Assembly (NCBI GenBank): GCA_963814355.1
Contig: CAWFCZ010000018.1
Span: forward strand, 372,001-436,000
Source of the DNA: JADGOV01 sp963814355
Lineage (GTDB): Bacteria > Actinomycetota > Actinomycetes > JADGOV01
Direction: 5' to 3'
Length of the DNA stretch: 64,000 bases
In this document: positions 1-8,014 of the stretch, in pieces
How positions within the stretch are numbered: the first letter of the stretch is position 1
Layout: each line of letters starts with the position of its first letter
The notes under the pieces: model-generated
What the model was told of the DNA's origin: nothing
The model's database searches: none
What the model saw: only the letters and a program-made list of their open reading frames with translations
Translations under genes and position numbers: made by a program

Positions 1-1
1 C

Positions 2-1063
2 GGGACCGACCGTGGGGCGGAGGCCTCGGGCGCGGTAACGTCGCCGCCGGACTCCGGCGGCGGAGCCGCGTACGTCACTCCCCTGGTCCGCAAGCTGGCG
101 GCCGAACGCGGCATCGACCTGAGCACCCTCACCGGCACTGGCGTCGGTGGCCGGATCCGCAAGCAGGACGTACTGGAGGCTCAGCCCGGCCGGCCGGCTG
201 CCGCGGCGGGCAGTCCGGACACCGCGGCCCCCGAAGGCGACGAGCGGCGGCGCGACACCGAGGCGGCCAAGCCGGCCAGCGCACCGAAGGCGGCGCCCCG
301 CGCTCCGCAGGCCCCACGGGCGGCCGCCGCGACACATCTCCGCGGCCGTACCGAGAAGTTGTCCAGGCTGCGGACCGTGATCGCTCACCGCATGACCGAG
401 TCGCTGCAGGTCAGCGCTCAGCTGACCACCGTGTCCGAGGCGGACATCACCGCCATCGCCCGGCTCCGCGACCAGGTCAAGGACGACTTCTTCGCGCGCG
501 AAGGCGTCAAGCTGTCGTTTCTACCGTTCTTCGCCGCCGCGGTGTGCGACGCGCTCAAGGCGCATCCGATGGTCAACTCCTCCGTCGACCTCGACGAGGG
601 AACTGTCACCTACCATGACTCCGTCCATCTCGGCATCGCGGTGGACACCGAGCGCGGGCTGCTGGCGCCCGTCATCCAGGACGCCGGGGACCTCAACCTC
701 GGCGGGCTGGCGCGGAAGATCGACGACCTGGCGAACCGTACCCGCAGCAACGCGGTGAGCCCCGACGAGCTGGGCGGGGGCACGTTCACGCTCACCAACA
801 CCGGCAGCCGCCGAGTGCTGTTCGATACCCCCATCATCAACCAGCCGCAGGTGGGCATCCTCGGGACCGGCGCCGTGGTCAAGCGGCCGGTGGTGATCGA
901 GGAACCGAACCTCGGCGAGGTGATCGCCGTGCGCTCCATGGTGTACCTGGCCCTCACCTACGATCACCGGATCGTGGACGGAGCCGACGCCGCCCGCTTC
1001 CTCAACACCGTCCGGGATCGGCTGGAGGAGGGCGCTTTCGCGGCCCAGCTCGGGGTCGGTTGA
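2..1063 (+). CDS. dlaT: Dihydrolipoamide acyltransferase (E2), 5' truncated by window edge
   Basis: C-terminal 353 residues of the E2 acyltransferase of a 2-oxoacid dehydrogenase complex, which moves the acyl group from lipoamide to CoA. The lipoyl domain(s) lie outside the window. Visible are a peripheral subunit-binding domain (about residues 24-60 of this fragment, with VGGRIRKQDV), an Ala/Pro linker, and the catalytic domain from about residue 117. The active-site motif HRIVDG sits near the C-terminus. It lies directly before a TIGR01777 gene and close to lipB/lipA, as Rv2215 (dlaT/sucB) does in M. tuberculosis. That synteny supports dlaT, but a branched-chain or succinyl E2 is not excluded. 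The frame is open to the window's left edge. The stop lies 4 nt from the stop of the convergent GNAT gene. Confidence 0.9.
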   Translation, partial: GTDRGAEASGAVTSPPDSGGGAAYVTPLVRKLAAERGIDLSTLTGTGVGGRIRKQDVLEAQPGRPAAAAGSPDTAAPEGDERRRDTEAAKPASAPKAAPRAPQAPRAAAATHLRGRTEKLSRLRTVIAHRMTESLQVSAQLTTVSEADITAIARLRDQVKDDFFAREGVKLSFLPFFAAAVCDALKAHPMVNSSVDLDEGTVTYHDSVHLGIAVDTERGLLAPVIQDAGDLNLGGLARKIDDLANRTRSNAVSPDELGGGTFTLTNTGSRRVLFDTPIINQPQVGILGTGAVVKRPVVIEEPNLGEVIAVRSMVYLALTYDHRIVDGADAARFLNTVRDRLEEGAFAAQLGVG

Positions 1064-1067
1064 GTCC

Positions 1068-1559
1068 TCACCGCAGGTGGCGGGCCATGATGACGTCGTC
1101 GGTGTAGCTACCATCGTCGATCCGGAACTCCTCCCGCAGCACGCCTTCTATCTCATAACCGCGCGACTGGTACAGCGCGAGGGCGCCGGGGTTGCTGGCC
1201 AGCACCCGCAGCGACAGCTTGCGAGCGCCCCGGCGGCCGGCTTCGGTCAGGGCCGCGTCGAGCAACGCGGCGGCCACGCCGCGGCGGCGGGCCGCCGGAT
1301 CCACGGCGAGGCCTTGAATCTGCTGGACGTGGGCGTTGGACGCCAGCGAAGTGGGTGGTCGGACCTTGACGTAGCCCACCACCCGTCCGCCGGACTCGGC
1401 CACCAGAACGTCGCCGGGGCTGGTAGTGCCGTCGAAGAACGCCCCACCGGGCCGGGGCGGCATGACGTACGTGCCGGGCTCGGCGGCGGCGAGGTCCAGG
1501 CGCCCCAACGCGCCGTCGTCGGAGCGCGTCGCCGGGCGGACGGTCAGGTCCGGTTCCAC
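1068..1559 (-). CDS. GNAT-family N-acetyltransferase
   Basis: A 163-residue single-domain acetyltransferase. The acetyl-CoA binding loop is visible as RRRGVAAALL (around residue 95), followed by the NPGALALYQSRGY segment that is typical of GNAT motif B. The substrate is unknown; the family includes RimI-like protein acetyltransferases and small-molecule acetylases. The start is GTG at 1559. A TATCGT hexamer lies 6 nt upstream with no Shine-Dalgarno sequence, which suggests a leaderless transcript. It is divergent from the TIGR01777 gene with only 17 bp between the start codons. Confidence 0.85.
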   Translation of the reverse strand: MEPDLTVRPATRSDDGALGRLDLAAAEPGTYVMPPRPGGAFFDGTTSPGDVLVAESGGRVVGYVKVRPPTSLASNAHVQQIQGLAVDPAARRRGVAAALLDAALTEAGRRGARKLSLRVLASNPGALALYQSRGYEIEGVLREEFRIDDGSYTDDVIMARHLR

Positions 1560-1576
1560 CGGGGCACGATAGCGGC
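1560..1576. promoter_or_regulatory. Shared divergent -10 region for two leaderless genes
   Basis: The whole gap between two divergent GTG starts is 17 bp. On the minus strand TATCGT (1571-1566) is 6 nt from GTG 1559. On the plus strand CACGAT (1565-1570) is 6 nt from GTG 1577. The two hexamers overlap almost completely, so one AT-richer patch can serve as the -10 element in both directions. The -35 elements would lie inside the opposite coding sequences. This is read from sequence and not proven. Confidence 0.5.
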
Positions 1577-2461
1577 GTGAAGGTCGCGGTTACCGGTTCA
1601 TCCGGGCTCATCGGCTCGGCCCTCGTGGCGTCGCTGTTGGCCGACGGCCACGAAGTGCGCCGACTGGTTCGACACCCGGCCGAGCGGGCGGGCGAGGTTC
1701 GCTGGACGCCTGGCCTCCTCGATCCGGCGGCCGTGGACGGCATGGATGCCGTCGTCCATCTCGCCGGGGCGGGGGTCGGGGATCACCGCTGGAGCGCATC
1801 ATGGCAGGCGGAGGTGCTCAACAGCCGGGTAGACGGTACGGCGTCGATCGCGGAGTCCATCGCGGCCTGCCGGCGGCCACCGCGGGTCCTGCTTTCCGGT
1901 TCGGCGATCGGATGGTACGGGGACACCGGCGACCGGGAGGTCACCGAGGGCGCCCCGTCCGGCGACGGCTTCCTCGCCGAGGTCGTCCGCCGCTGGGAGG
2001 CGGCCGCCCGGCCCGCGGTAGCCGCCGGGCTACGGGTCTGCTTCCTGCGCACCTCAGTGGTGCTCAGCGCCTCGGGTGGTGCGCTGGGTCGGGTGCTGCC
2101 GTTGTTCCGGCTGGGTCTCGCCGGCCGGCTCGGGTCCGGCCGGCAAGGGGTCAGCTGGATCGCGCTGCCGGACCACGTGGCGGCAATCCGCTTTCTGCTC
2201 GAGACGGAGGTGTCCGGGCCGGTGAACCTCACCACGGGGGCGGTGACCAATGCCGACTACAGCAGGGCCGTGGCCCACGCGCTGCGCCGCCCGGCGATCC
2301 TGCCGGTCCCCGGCTTCGCGCTGCGGCTGGTCCTCGGCGGGTTCGCCGACGAGGGTGTACTGGCTGGCCAGCGGGTGATCCCCGAGGTGCTGGGCCGGGC
2401 CGGTTTCCGCTGGTCGTTACCGGACCTGGACCGGGCACTTCCCGCGTTGCTGTCGGGGTAG
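1577..2461 (+). CDS. TIGR01777-family SDR epimerase-like protein
   Basis: A 294-residue extended short-chain dehydrogenase-like protein with an N-terminal Rossmann motif GSSGLIG (residues 7-13) and VVHLAGAGVG downstream. The C-terminal DUF1731-like region contains the GGFADEGVLAGQRVIPEVL segment typical of the YfcH/SDR39U1 group. The reaction is unknown. It occupies the position of Rv2216 in the mycobacterial dlaT-lipB-lipA neighbourhood, so the context is conserved although the job is not. The GTG start at 1577 is chosen because the conserved KVAVTGSSG begins right after it and a CACGAT hexamer lies 6 nt upstream. Confidence 0.88.
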   Translation: MKVAVTGSSGLIGSALVASLLADGHEVRRLVRHPAERAGEVRWTPGLLDPAAVDGMDAVVHLAGAGVGDHRWSASWQAEVLNSRVDGTASIAESIAACRRPPRVLLSGSAIGWYGDTGDREVTEGAPSGDGFLAEVVRRWEAAARPAVAAGLRVCFLRTSVVLSASGGALGRVLPLFRLGLAGRLGSGRQGVSWIALPDHVAAIRFLLETEVSGPVNLTTGAVTNADYSRAVAHALRRPAILPVPGFALRLVLGGFADEGVLAGQRVIPEVLGRAGFRWSLPDLDRALPALLSG

Positions 2462-2468
2462 CCGGTCG

Positions 2469-2485
2469 CGGGCCTGCGCGGCCCG
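2469..2485. terminator. Hairpin between convergent genes
   Basis: CGGGCC and GGCCCG flank a 5-nt loop, 8 bp after the TIGR01777 stop and before the end of the convergent pseudokinase gene. There is no T-tract, so it is at best a GC-type terminator. Confidence 0.3.
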
Positions 2486-2541
2486 TGGAGTATGACCGGA
2501 CCCAGAGCTCGGGCGATACTCCTCACCCCGGCCAGAAACGA

Positions 2542-4215
2542 TCACACCTCCGCGGTCTGCGCGAACCGCCACCCACCGCGAGACGGGAGCAGGGTCACCC
2601 GCCACTCCGTCTGCGCCCGAGCCGGCCGGGAGGCCAGTACGGCCCCGTCGGGGCCGACCAGATCGTGCGCGGACATCCGGTCGATGACCCGCAGCACCAC
2701 CCCCGGCGGCCCGGCGCTGTCGACCGCGACGCGCACGACGTCCCAGTGCAATCCGCGGGCATGGGCGCCCCGTCGGCGCAGTTCGGTTGCCGCCTGCTGG
2801 TCGACACGCAGCGCGGGGGACGCGGGTGCGTCCACGGCTGCCAACGCGGCTACGTCAGCCGCGGCGAAAGCAGCCGCACGGCGCTCGTCGAGCTGATCTA
2901 CCACGGCCAACCATGAGACTGGCTTGCCCGTGGCCGTACCCGTGGCCGCGGGCGAGGGTGGCCGGGATGTCGGGCGCCGGGTCGACGGGGAGGTCGTCGG
3001 CGCTTCGAGTGGAGATGACGGTGACCGCGCGGCGTTCGGCGACGAAGCACGGTTGGCCGTCCCGGCGGGCGTTTCGGAAGCCGGATCCGCGGCCGGATGC
3101 GTGGCCGGGTCCGCGGCCGGATCCGGCCGGGGTGGCAAGGCTGCCGACGGATGCGAGCCACCCATCTTGGCCCACTGCACGCCCAGCCCCACGGCCGCCA
3201 GCAGGGCCAGGACCACGGCGATCGAGGTCACCACCATCGTGGGTTTCGGCCGGCGAGCCACTCCGCGTCCGGAGCGCTGTCCACCCTCGCCCCGCCGGAG
3301 CCGGCTGCGCCACCAGGCTGCGCCCGGGGACGGCATCCGGGGGCGCAGCGACCCACGCGATCCGCGCGGGCCGACGCCGGGATCGGCACCGACGACCGGC
3401 GGCTGGCCGGCGGTAGCGGTCGCGTCTATCGCGTCTATCGCGTCCCCAGAGTCACTGGGCACCTGGTCGAGCGTGGGTGCGGCGGCCGCCTCCTCCTCGG
3501 CCGGCGGGAGCGCGGCCGACGAGGAGGCGGCCGCCAGCCGGATCGGTACGGCCGGCGCCGCGGAGCGCAGCGCCGAGCTGAAGCCGGCAGCGTCGATACG
3601 GGATCGCTCCTCCGTCGCGGCCAACACGGCCAGCACCCCGGCACCCGGTCCGGGCCCCGCCCGGCGACCGTCCCCGAGGGCGCGCCGACACACCGCCGCC
3701 AGGGCTGGCAGATCCTGCTCCGGCAGGCCGCCGCCAACGCCGGCATCGGCCAGCAGCGGCGTGCCGTCCAACCCGAGGTACACGCTCTCCTCCGACAGCC
3801 CCCCATGGCTCAACCCCGCCTGGTGGACCTGCGCCAGCGCGTCGGCCAGCCCGGTGCCCAGCGTCACGACCTCCCCGACGGTCAGCCGCCGGCGGGTGGC
3901 GAGCAGACTCCTCAGCGGCCCCCCGGCTGGGTAGTCGTAGACCACGACGAGCCCGTGATCCGTGGTGATCACCGTCTGCATGGGAAGCAGCGAGTCGGCG
4001 GCCAGCGTGCCGACCTGGGCAAGGCTGCGACGGAGGTCTACAACGCTTCCCGGGCCATCCGGCGGCACCACACCATCCGGCGGCACCACACCGTCCGGCG
4101 GCACCAGGCGCAGCAGCACGGTACGGCCGTCCGCTTGGCGCCGGGCCCGCCATGCCCCCGGCACGTCCCCGACCGGACCTACGACGTCGTACCCGGGCAG
4201 CAGCAGCGGAGCCAT
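2542..4215 (-). CDS. Membrane-anchored pseudokinase with extracytoplasmic C-terminal domain
   Basis: About 557 residues. The N-terminal 220 residues follow the Ser/Thr kinase fold outline but have lost the catalytic residues. The beta-3 lysine region reads VLLRLV, the HRD-type catalytic loop reads SHGGLSEESVYL, and the DFG position reads LADAGV, so phosphotransfer is unlikely. A low-complexity and basic segment follows, then one membrane helix (around VVTSIAVVLALLAAVGLGV), a Pro/Thr/Ser-rich linker and a roughly 110-residue outer domain. The layout resembles PknB-type sensor kinases with an inactive kinase domain, so a scaffolding or ligand-sensing role is inferred. ATG 4215 fits the PGYDVVGPVG start of the fold; a TTG at 4251 would add 12 residues. 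A VVPPDG repeat sits after the beta-3 position. Confidence 0.75.
   Translation of the reverse strand: MAPLLLPGYDVVGPVGDVPGAWRARRQADGRTVLLRLVPPDGVVPPDGVVPPDGPGSVVDLRRSLAQVGTLAADSLLPMQTVITTDHGLVVVYDYPAGGPLRSLLATRRRLTVGEVVTLGTGLADALAQVHQAGLSHGGLSEESVYLGLDGTPLLADAGVGGGLPEQDLPALAAVCRRALGDGRRAGPGPGAGVLAVLAATEERSRIDAAGFSSALRSAAPAVPIRLAAASSSAALPPAEEEAAAAPTLDQVPSDSGDAIDAIDATATAGQPPVVGADPGVGPRGSRGSLRPRMPSPGAAWWRSRLRRGEGGQRSGRGVARRPKPTMVVTSIAVVLALLAAVGLGVQWAKMGGSHPSAALPPRPDPAADPATHPAADPASETPAGTANRASSPNAARSPSSPLEAPTTSPSTRRPTSRPPSPAATGTATGKPVSWLAVVDQLDERRAAAFAAADVAALAAVDAPASPALRVDQQAATELRRRGAHARGLHWDVVRVAVDSAGPPGVVLRVIDRMSAHDLVGPDGAVLASRPARAQTEWRVTLLPSRGGWRFAQTAEV
4055..4108 (-). repeat. Three tandem 18-bp units encoding VVPPDG
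   Basis: Three in-frame 18-bp copies (4055-4072, 4073-4090, 4091-4108, the last with two or three changes) insert repeated VVPPDG hexapeptides in the N-lobe of the pseudokinase. The unit length keeps the frame, so copy number could vary without breaking the gene. Confidence 0.85.
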
Positions 4216-4557
4216 ACCGGCGATGACACCAGCCGGCCGGGATTCCGGCAAAACGGTCGTCCACAGGCCGCCCGGTCGAGGGGAGGCGCGCTGCGGCGGG
4301 GCGCCTGTCGTCAGTCGGCGATCAGCAGCCGCATCTCAGTCGACCGAGAGCCTGGATCGACCCGGCCGCCGCCTGGATCTCATAGCCACCGGTATCGGTG
4401 GGTCTAAAGCAGAGCCGTGACCTCGGCCGCAGGCCGAGCCTGTGCGCACGGCGACGGGAATCGTGACCTGGCCCTTACTGGTCACCGTGGCGTACGTCAT
4501 GAGCACTGCTTACCGCTAAGGCGAGCCTACCCGCGGCCCCGAGTACCGCTCTGGCAC

Positions 4558-4620
4558 GGTCAGCGGGGCCTGGATCACCGGAGAGAGGGGCCGGCGATTC
4601 CCGGGGTAGGCCCGAGAGCC
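4558..4620 (-). repeat. Dispersed repeat, partial copy (left flank plus half hairpin)
   Basis: Read on the minus strand, this 63-bp stretch matches 8871-8932 at roughly 90% identity: the GGCTCTCGGGCCTACCCCGG flank, a variable GC spacer, then CCGGTGATCCAGG and CCCCGCTGACC. Similarity stops there, so only half of the hairpin found in the other copies is present. It lies in the 685-bp gene-free stretch upstream of the pseudokinase gene. I see no gene between 4216 and 4557. Confidence 0.8.
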
Positions 4621-4695
4621 GCCCCGGCCCCCTCGCCTTGCCCCTTGCCCCCTCGCCCTTGCCCCTCGCCCTTGCCCCCTCGCCCCTACCCGCCG
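4621..4695 (-). repeat. G-rich low-complexity tract
   Basis: On the minus strand this is a run of variants of GGGGCAAGGGCGA with more than four closely spaced tracts of three or more G. It joins the two neighbouring dispersed-repeat copies. A shorter related tract (GGGGCAAGGGCGGCGGGCAA) follows the copy near 8.97 kb, so the tail belongs to the repeat. It could form a G-quadruplex. Confidence 0.7.
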
Positions 4696-4700
4696 CCGGG

Positions 4701-4760
4701 CCGGTGATCCAGGGCCGGCCAACCCCCACCGGCTGGGGTCAGCGGGGCCTGGATCACCGG
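4701..4760 (-). repeat. Dispersed palindromic repeat, full hairpin copy
   Basis: A 60-bp element bounded by 13-bp inverted arms CCGGTGATCCAGG and CCTGGATCACCGG. It is the reverse complement of 8909-8968 with about two mismatches. It sits 140 bp upstream of the isochorismatase-family gene. No transposase is present, so this resembles a REP/MITE-like intergenic repeat. Confidence 0.85.
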
Positions 4761-4900
4761 AGATGGGCCGGAGCGGGGATGGCGGCGGGGTGCGGGTCGC
4801 GACGATGTGCGCATCGCCGCGGCGGAGGAAACCACACTACGCGGCTGCGCGCGGTCGCGCATACCGTGGGTGCGCCCAGCAGCCAACCCCGGAGAGCGTC

Positions 4901-5452
4901 GTGACCACCCTGACCCAGCGACCCAACACCGCACTTCTCGTCATCGACGTTCAGAACGACGTGGTGGCCGGCGCGTACAACCGCGACAGCATCGTCGCGA
5001 ACATCGCCGCGCTGGTGACAAGGGCCAGAGCCGAGAGCGTGCCCGTGGTGTGGGTACAGCACTCCGCCGATCATCTGCCCGAAGGCAGCGAGGGATGGCG
5101 GTACGTGCCCGAGCTGACTCCGGCGGAGGCTGAACCCGTCGTCCACAAGCGGTACGGCGACGCCTTCGAGAACACCGACCTCGAGAAGGTGCTCGCAGAG
5201 CGCAGGATAGGGCGCCTGATCGTGAGCGGGGCGCAAACCGACGCCTGCATCCGCTCCACGCTTCACGGCGCGATCGTCCGAGGCTACGACGCGACGCTGG
5301 TCAGCGATGCGCACACCACCAAGGACCTCACCCAATGGGGCGCCCCTCCCCCCGACAAGGTCATCGACCACACGAACCTCTACTGGCAGGATCACACCGC
5401 GCCGGGACGGCAGGCGGGGATCGCGACCACCGACTCGGTCACCTTCGGATAG
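4901..5452 (+). CDS. Isochorismatase-family cysteine hydrolase
   Basis: A 183-residue cytosolic hydrolase. The catalytic triad of the family is visible: Asp in LLVIDVQND, Lys in VVHKRYGDAF and Cys in SGAQTDACIRST. The length suits single-domain nicotinamidase/isochorismatase-like enzymes. The substrate (amide, carbamate or isochorismate-like) cannot be told from sequence. The GTG start at 4901 is chosen because GGAGAG lies just upstream (4891-4896) and the conserved TALLVIDVQND begins near residue 10. It appears monocistronic, with dispersed repeats upstream. Confidence 0.88.
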   Translation: MTTLTQRPNTALLVIDVQNDVVAGAYNRDSIVANIAALVTRARAESVPVVWVQHSADHLPEGSEGWRYVPELTPAEAEPVVHKRYGDAFENTDLEKVLAERRIGRLIVSGAQTDACIRSTLHGAIVRGYDATLVSDAHTTKDLTQWGAPPPDKVIDHTNLYWQDHTAPGRQAGIATTDSVTFG

Positions 5453-5612
5453 GGCGCTCTCAGGCTTGGTCCAACCAGGGTCGATGACAGGAGATCCTGG
5501 CGATCGACGTCGTGCGGCGAAATGGCCTCGAACGGGCGTAGGGACGTGTCCCTCAACCCGGTCGGGTGCAGTGGCGCAAGCCCTGACCTCGGGCCGACGT
5601 ACGCTGACCCGC

Positions 5613-6269
5613 GTGCTGTCCTTCCGGCGCGCCGGCTTCGTCCCCAGCCCGGTGCCGTACCAGCAGGCCTGGGACACCCAGCGCCGGCTGCACGCCCAGC
5701 GGGTGGCCGATGAGATCGGCGACACCTGCCTGCTGCTGGAGCACCCCCCGACCTACACCGCCGGCCGCCGGACCGAGCCGAACGAGCGGCCGCTCGACGG
5801 CACCCCGGTGGTCGAGGTGGACCGCGGCGGCAAGATCACCTGGCACGGGCCGGGCCAGCTGGTCGGGTACCCGATCGTCAAGCTGCCCGGCGGGGTGTAC
5901 GTGGTGGACCACGTCCGCCGGATCGAGGCAGCGCTGATCGCGACCTGCGCCGACCTCGGCGTCGAGGCGATCCGGGTGAGGGGGCGCACCGGGGTCTGGA
6001 CGGCTGACGGCCGGCGCAAGCTCGCCGCCATCGGCATCCGGGTCAGCCGCGGGGTGAGCATGCACGGTTTCGCGCTCAACGCGGACTGCGACCTGGGCGC
6101 GTACGACCGGATCGTGCCCTGCGGCATCACCGACGCGGGTGTCACCTCCCTGACCCGCGAGACCGGCCGGCGGGTGAGCGTCGCGGACACCCTGGACCCC
6201 GTCGAGCGGCACCTGAGCGCCGCGCTGGACGCCCCGGCCACCCGCCACCTCGCCGCCGCTGCGAGCTGA
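5613..6269 (+). CDS. lipB: Lipoyl(octanoyl) transferase LipB
   Basis: A 218-residue cytosolic enzyme that transfers octanoyl from acyl carrier protein to the lipoyl-domain lysine of E2 and related proteins. It has the family motifs EHPPTYTAGRR, GGKITWHGPGQLVGYP, the catalytic lysine in RRKLAAIGI (about residue 136) and the catalytic cysteine in PCGITDAGVTSL (about residue 169). The GTG start at 5613 gives the normal length; TACGCT lies 7 nt upstream without a Shine-Dalgarno, so the message may be leaderless. It forms a tight run with the MOSC gene (4-nt gap) and lipA. Confidence 0.95.
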   Translation: MLSFRRAGFVPSPVPYQQAWDTQRRLHAQRVADEIGDTCLLLEHPPTYTAGRRTEPNERPLDGTPVVEVDRGGKITWHGPGQLVGYPIVKLPGGVYVVDHVRRIEAALIATCADLGVEAIRVRGRTGVWTADGRRKLAAIGIRVSRGVSMHGFALNADCDLGAYDRIVPCGITDAGVTSLTRETGRRVSVADTLDPVERHLSAALDAPATRHLAAAAS

Positions 6270-6273
6270 CCCG

Positions 6274-7038
6274 ATGCCCTGCCCGAAGTGCGGCTTCTCC
6301 CCCACCGAGTGGTCCGCGGAGCAGATGACCAGCACGCTGCGCACGCTCGACCGGTGGTTCGAACTCCTCGCCGAGGACGCCTCCCCCGAGCTGAACCGGA
6401 CGCTCGTCCCGTTCGCCGACCGGATCGCCGCCGTCGCGCGGACCCGAGGCGGCAGCGAGGCAAATCTGCCCGACCGGCTGCACGAGGGCCTCCACGCGCT
6501 GCACGAGGCCGGCAGGTTGCGCCACCGCGCGGGTGAGGGCTCCCCACCGGCCACCGGACGGGTGGCGCAGCTCAACGCCTCCGGCGGCGGGGTACCCAAG
6601 CTGCCGGTCGAATCGGCCACCATCACCACAGCCGGGCTCGCGGGTGACCGCCAGCACGACCGGGAGCATCACGGCCGGCCGTGGCAGGCGCTGTGCCTGT
6701 GGTCCGCGGAGGTGATCGACGCCCTGGCCGCCGAGGGCCATCCGATCGCCTACGGCAGCGCCGGGGAGAACGTGACGGTCGCCGGCCTCGACTGGGCCAC
6801 GCTCCGGCCGGGAGTCCGGATGCGGATCGGCGCAGCGCTGGTGGAGACCTCGCCGTACGCCATACCGTGCCGCAAGAACGCCCAGTGGTTCCTCGGCGGG
6901 GACTTCGGCCGGATGGCCCACGAACGCCAGCCGGGGGTCAGCCGGATCTACGCCCAAGTCCTGGACGGAGGGCCGGTGGCGGTCGGTGACCCGGTGGTCG
7001 TCGAGCCCGAGACCGCAGACGCATCCGGCGTAGCCTGA
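6274..7038 (+). CDS. DinB-like N-terminus fused to a MOSC domain
   Basis: 254 residues. The first part begins with a CPKCGF knuckle and a short helical segment resembling a shortened DinB-type bundle. From about residue 90 a MOSC (molybdenum cofactor sulfurase C-terminal) domain follows, with GLAGDRQHDREHHG, GSAGENVTVAGLDW and the conserved cysteine in IPCRKN. MOSC domains handle sulfur or molybdenum cofactor chemistry, or reduce N-hydroxylated compounds. The gene lies between lipB and lipA with 4-nt gaps on both sides, which suggests co-expression with lipoyl synthesis; a sulfur-related link is inference. The ATG at 6274 is the first start after the lipB stop. Confidence 0.85.
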   Translation: MPCPKCGFSPTEWSAEQMTSTLRTLDRWFELLAEDASPELNRTLVPFADRIAAVARTRGGSEANLPDRLHEGLHALHEAGRLRHRAGEGSPPATGRVAQLNASGGGVPKLPVESATITTAGLAGDRQHDREHHGRPWQALCLWSAEVIDALAAEGHPIAYGSAGENVTVAGLDWATLRPGVRMRIGAALVETSPYAIPCRKNAQWFLGGDFGRMAHERQPGVSRIYAQVLDGGPVAVGDPVVVEPETADASGVA

Positions 7039-7042
7039 GCGC

Positions 7043-7978
7043 ATGTCCGCCGCTCCCGATGGTCGCCGGCTGCTGCGGGTCGAGGTCCGCAACGCCGAGA
7101 CGCCGATCGAGAAGAAGCCGTCCTGGATCAAGACCCGGGCGAAGATCGGTCCGGAGTACGCCGACCTCAAAGGCCTGGTGAAGCGCGAAGGTCTGCACAC
7201 CGTCTGCGAGGCGGCCGGCTGCCCCAACATCTACGAGTGCTGGGAGGACCGGGAGGCCACCTTCCTCATCGGCGGGGACCAGTGCACCCGCCGCTGCGAC
7301 TTCTGCCAGATCGACACCGGCCGACCGCAACCCCTGGACCGCGACGAGCCGCGCCGGGTGGCCGAGTCGGTGGCCACAATGGGCCTGCGGTACGCCACCG
7401 TCACCGGGGTGGCCCGCGACGACCTGCCTGACGGCGGCGCCTGGCTCTACGCCGAGACCGTCCGCCAGATCCACGACCGGCTGCCGGGCTGCGGGGTCGA
7501 GTTGCTGATCCCGGACTTCAACGCCGACCCCGAGCTGCTCGCCGAAGTCCTCGATGCCGCCCCGGAGGTGCTGGCCCACAACCTGGAAACCGTGCCGCGA
7601 ATCTTCCGCCGGATCCGGCCTGGCTTCCGGTACGAGCGATCGCTGGGAGTGCTGCGAGCCGCCCGGGACGCCGGCCTGGTCACCAAGTCCAACCTCATCC
7701 TGGGGATGGGCGAGGAGCGCGTGGAGGTCACCGAAGCTCTGGGCGCCTTACGCGAGGCGGGCTGCGATCTGATCACGATCACCCAGTACCTGCGGCCCTC
7801 TGCCCGGCACCATCCGGTGCATCGCTGGGTTCGGCCGGAGGAGTTCGTGGAACTGGCCGCCGAGGCCGAGGCGCTGGGGTTCGTCGGCGTGCTCAGCGGC
7901 CCGCTGGTCCGGTCCTCCTACCGGGCCGGGCGGCTCTACGCGCAGGCCATGGCGAACCGGGCGGCCGTTCCCGGCTGA
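7043..7978 (+). CDS. lipA: Lipoyl synthase LipA
   Basis: A 311-residue radical-SAM enzyme that inserts two sulfur atoms into octanoyl-lysine. The auxiliary cluster ligands appear as CEAAGCPNIYEC (about residues 55-66), the radical-SAM motif as CTRRCDFC (about 80-87), and the C-terminal RSSY serine ligand near residue 290. The ATG at 7043 follows a TAGCCT hexamer by 6 nt. That hexamer overlaps the end of the MOSC gene, so lipA may also have its own leaderless promoter inside the operon. Confidence 0.97.
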   Translation: MSAAPDGRRLLRVEVRNAETPIEKKPSWIKTRAKIGPEYADLKGLVKREGLHTVCEAAGCPNIYECWEDREATFLIGGDQCTRRCDFCQIDTGRPQPLDRDEPRRVAESVATMGLRYATVTGVARDDLPDGGAWLYAETVRQIHDRLPGCGVELLIPDFNADPELLAEVLDAAPEVLAHNLETVPRIFRRIRPGFRYERSLGVLRAARDAGLVTKSNLILGMGEERVEVTEALGALREAGCDLITITQYLRPSARHHPVHRWVRPEEFVELAAEAEALGFVGVLSGPLVRSSYRAGRLYAQAMANRAAVPG

Positions 7979-8014
7979 GGCGCATCGGTCGCTGCCGGGA
8001 AGTATTCTCACGGC

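Noticed and set aside
4558..4760. Insertion sequence ends
   Set aside because: The inverted arms have no transposase between them or nearby, so only a non-autonomous repeat can be claimed.
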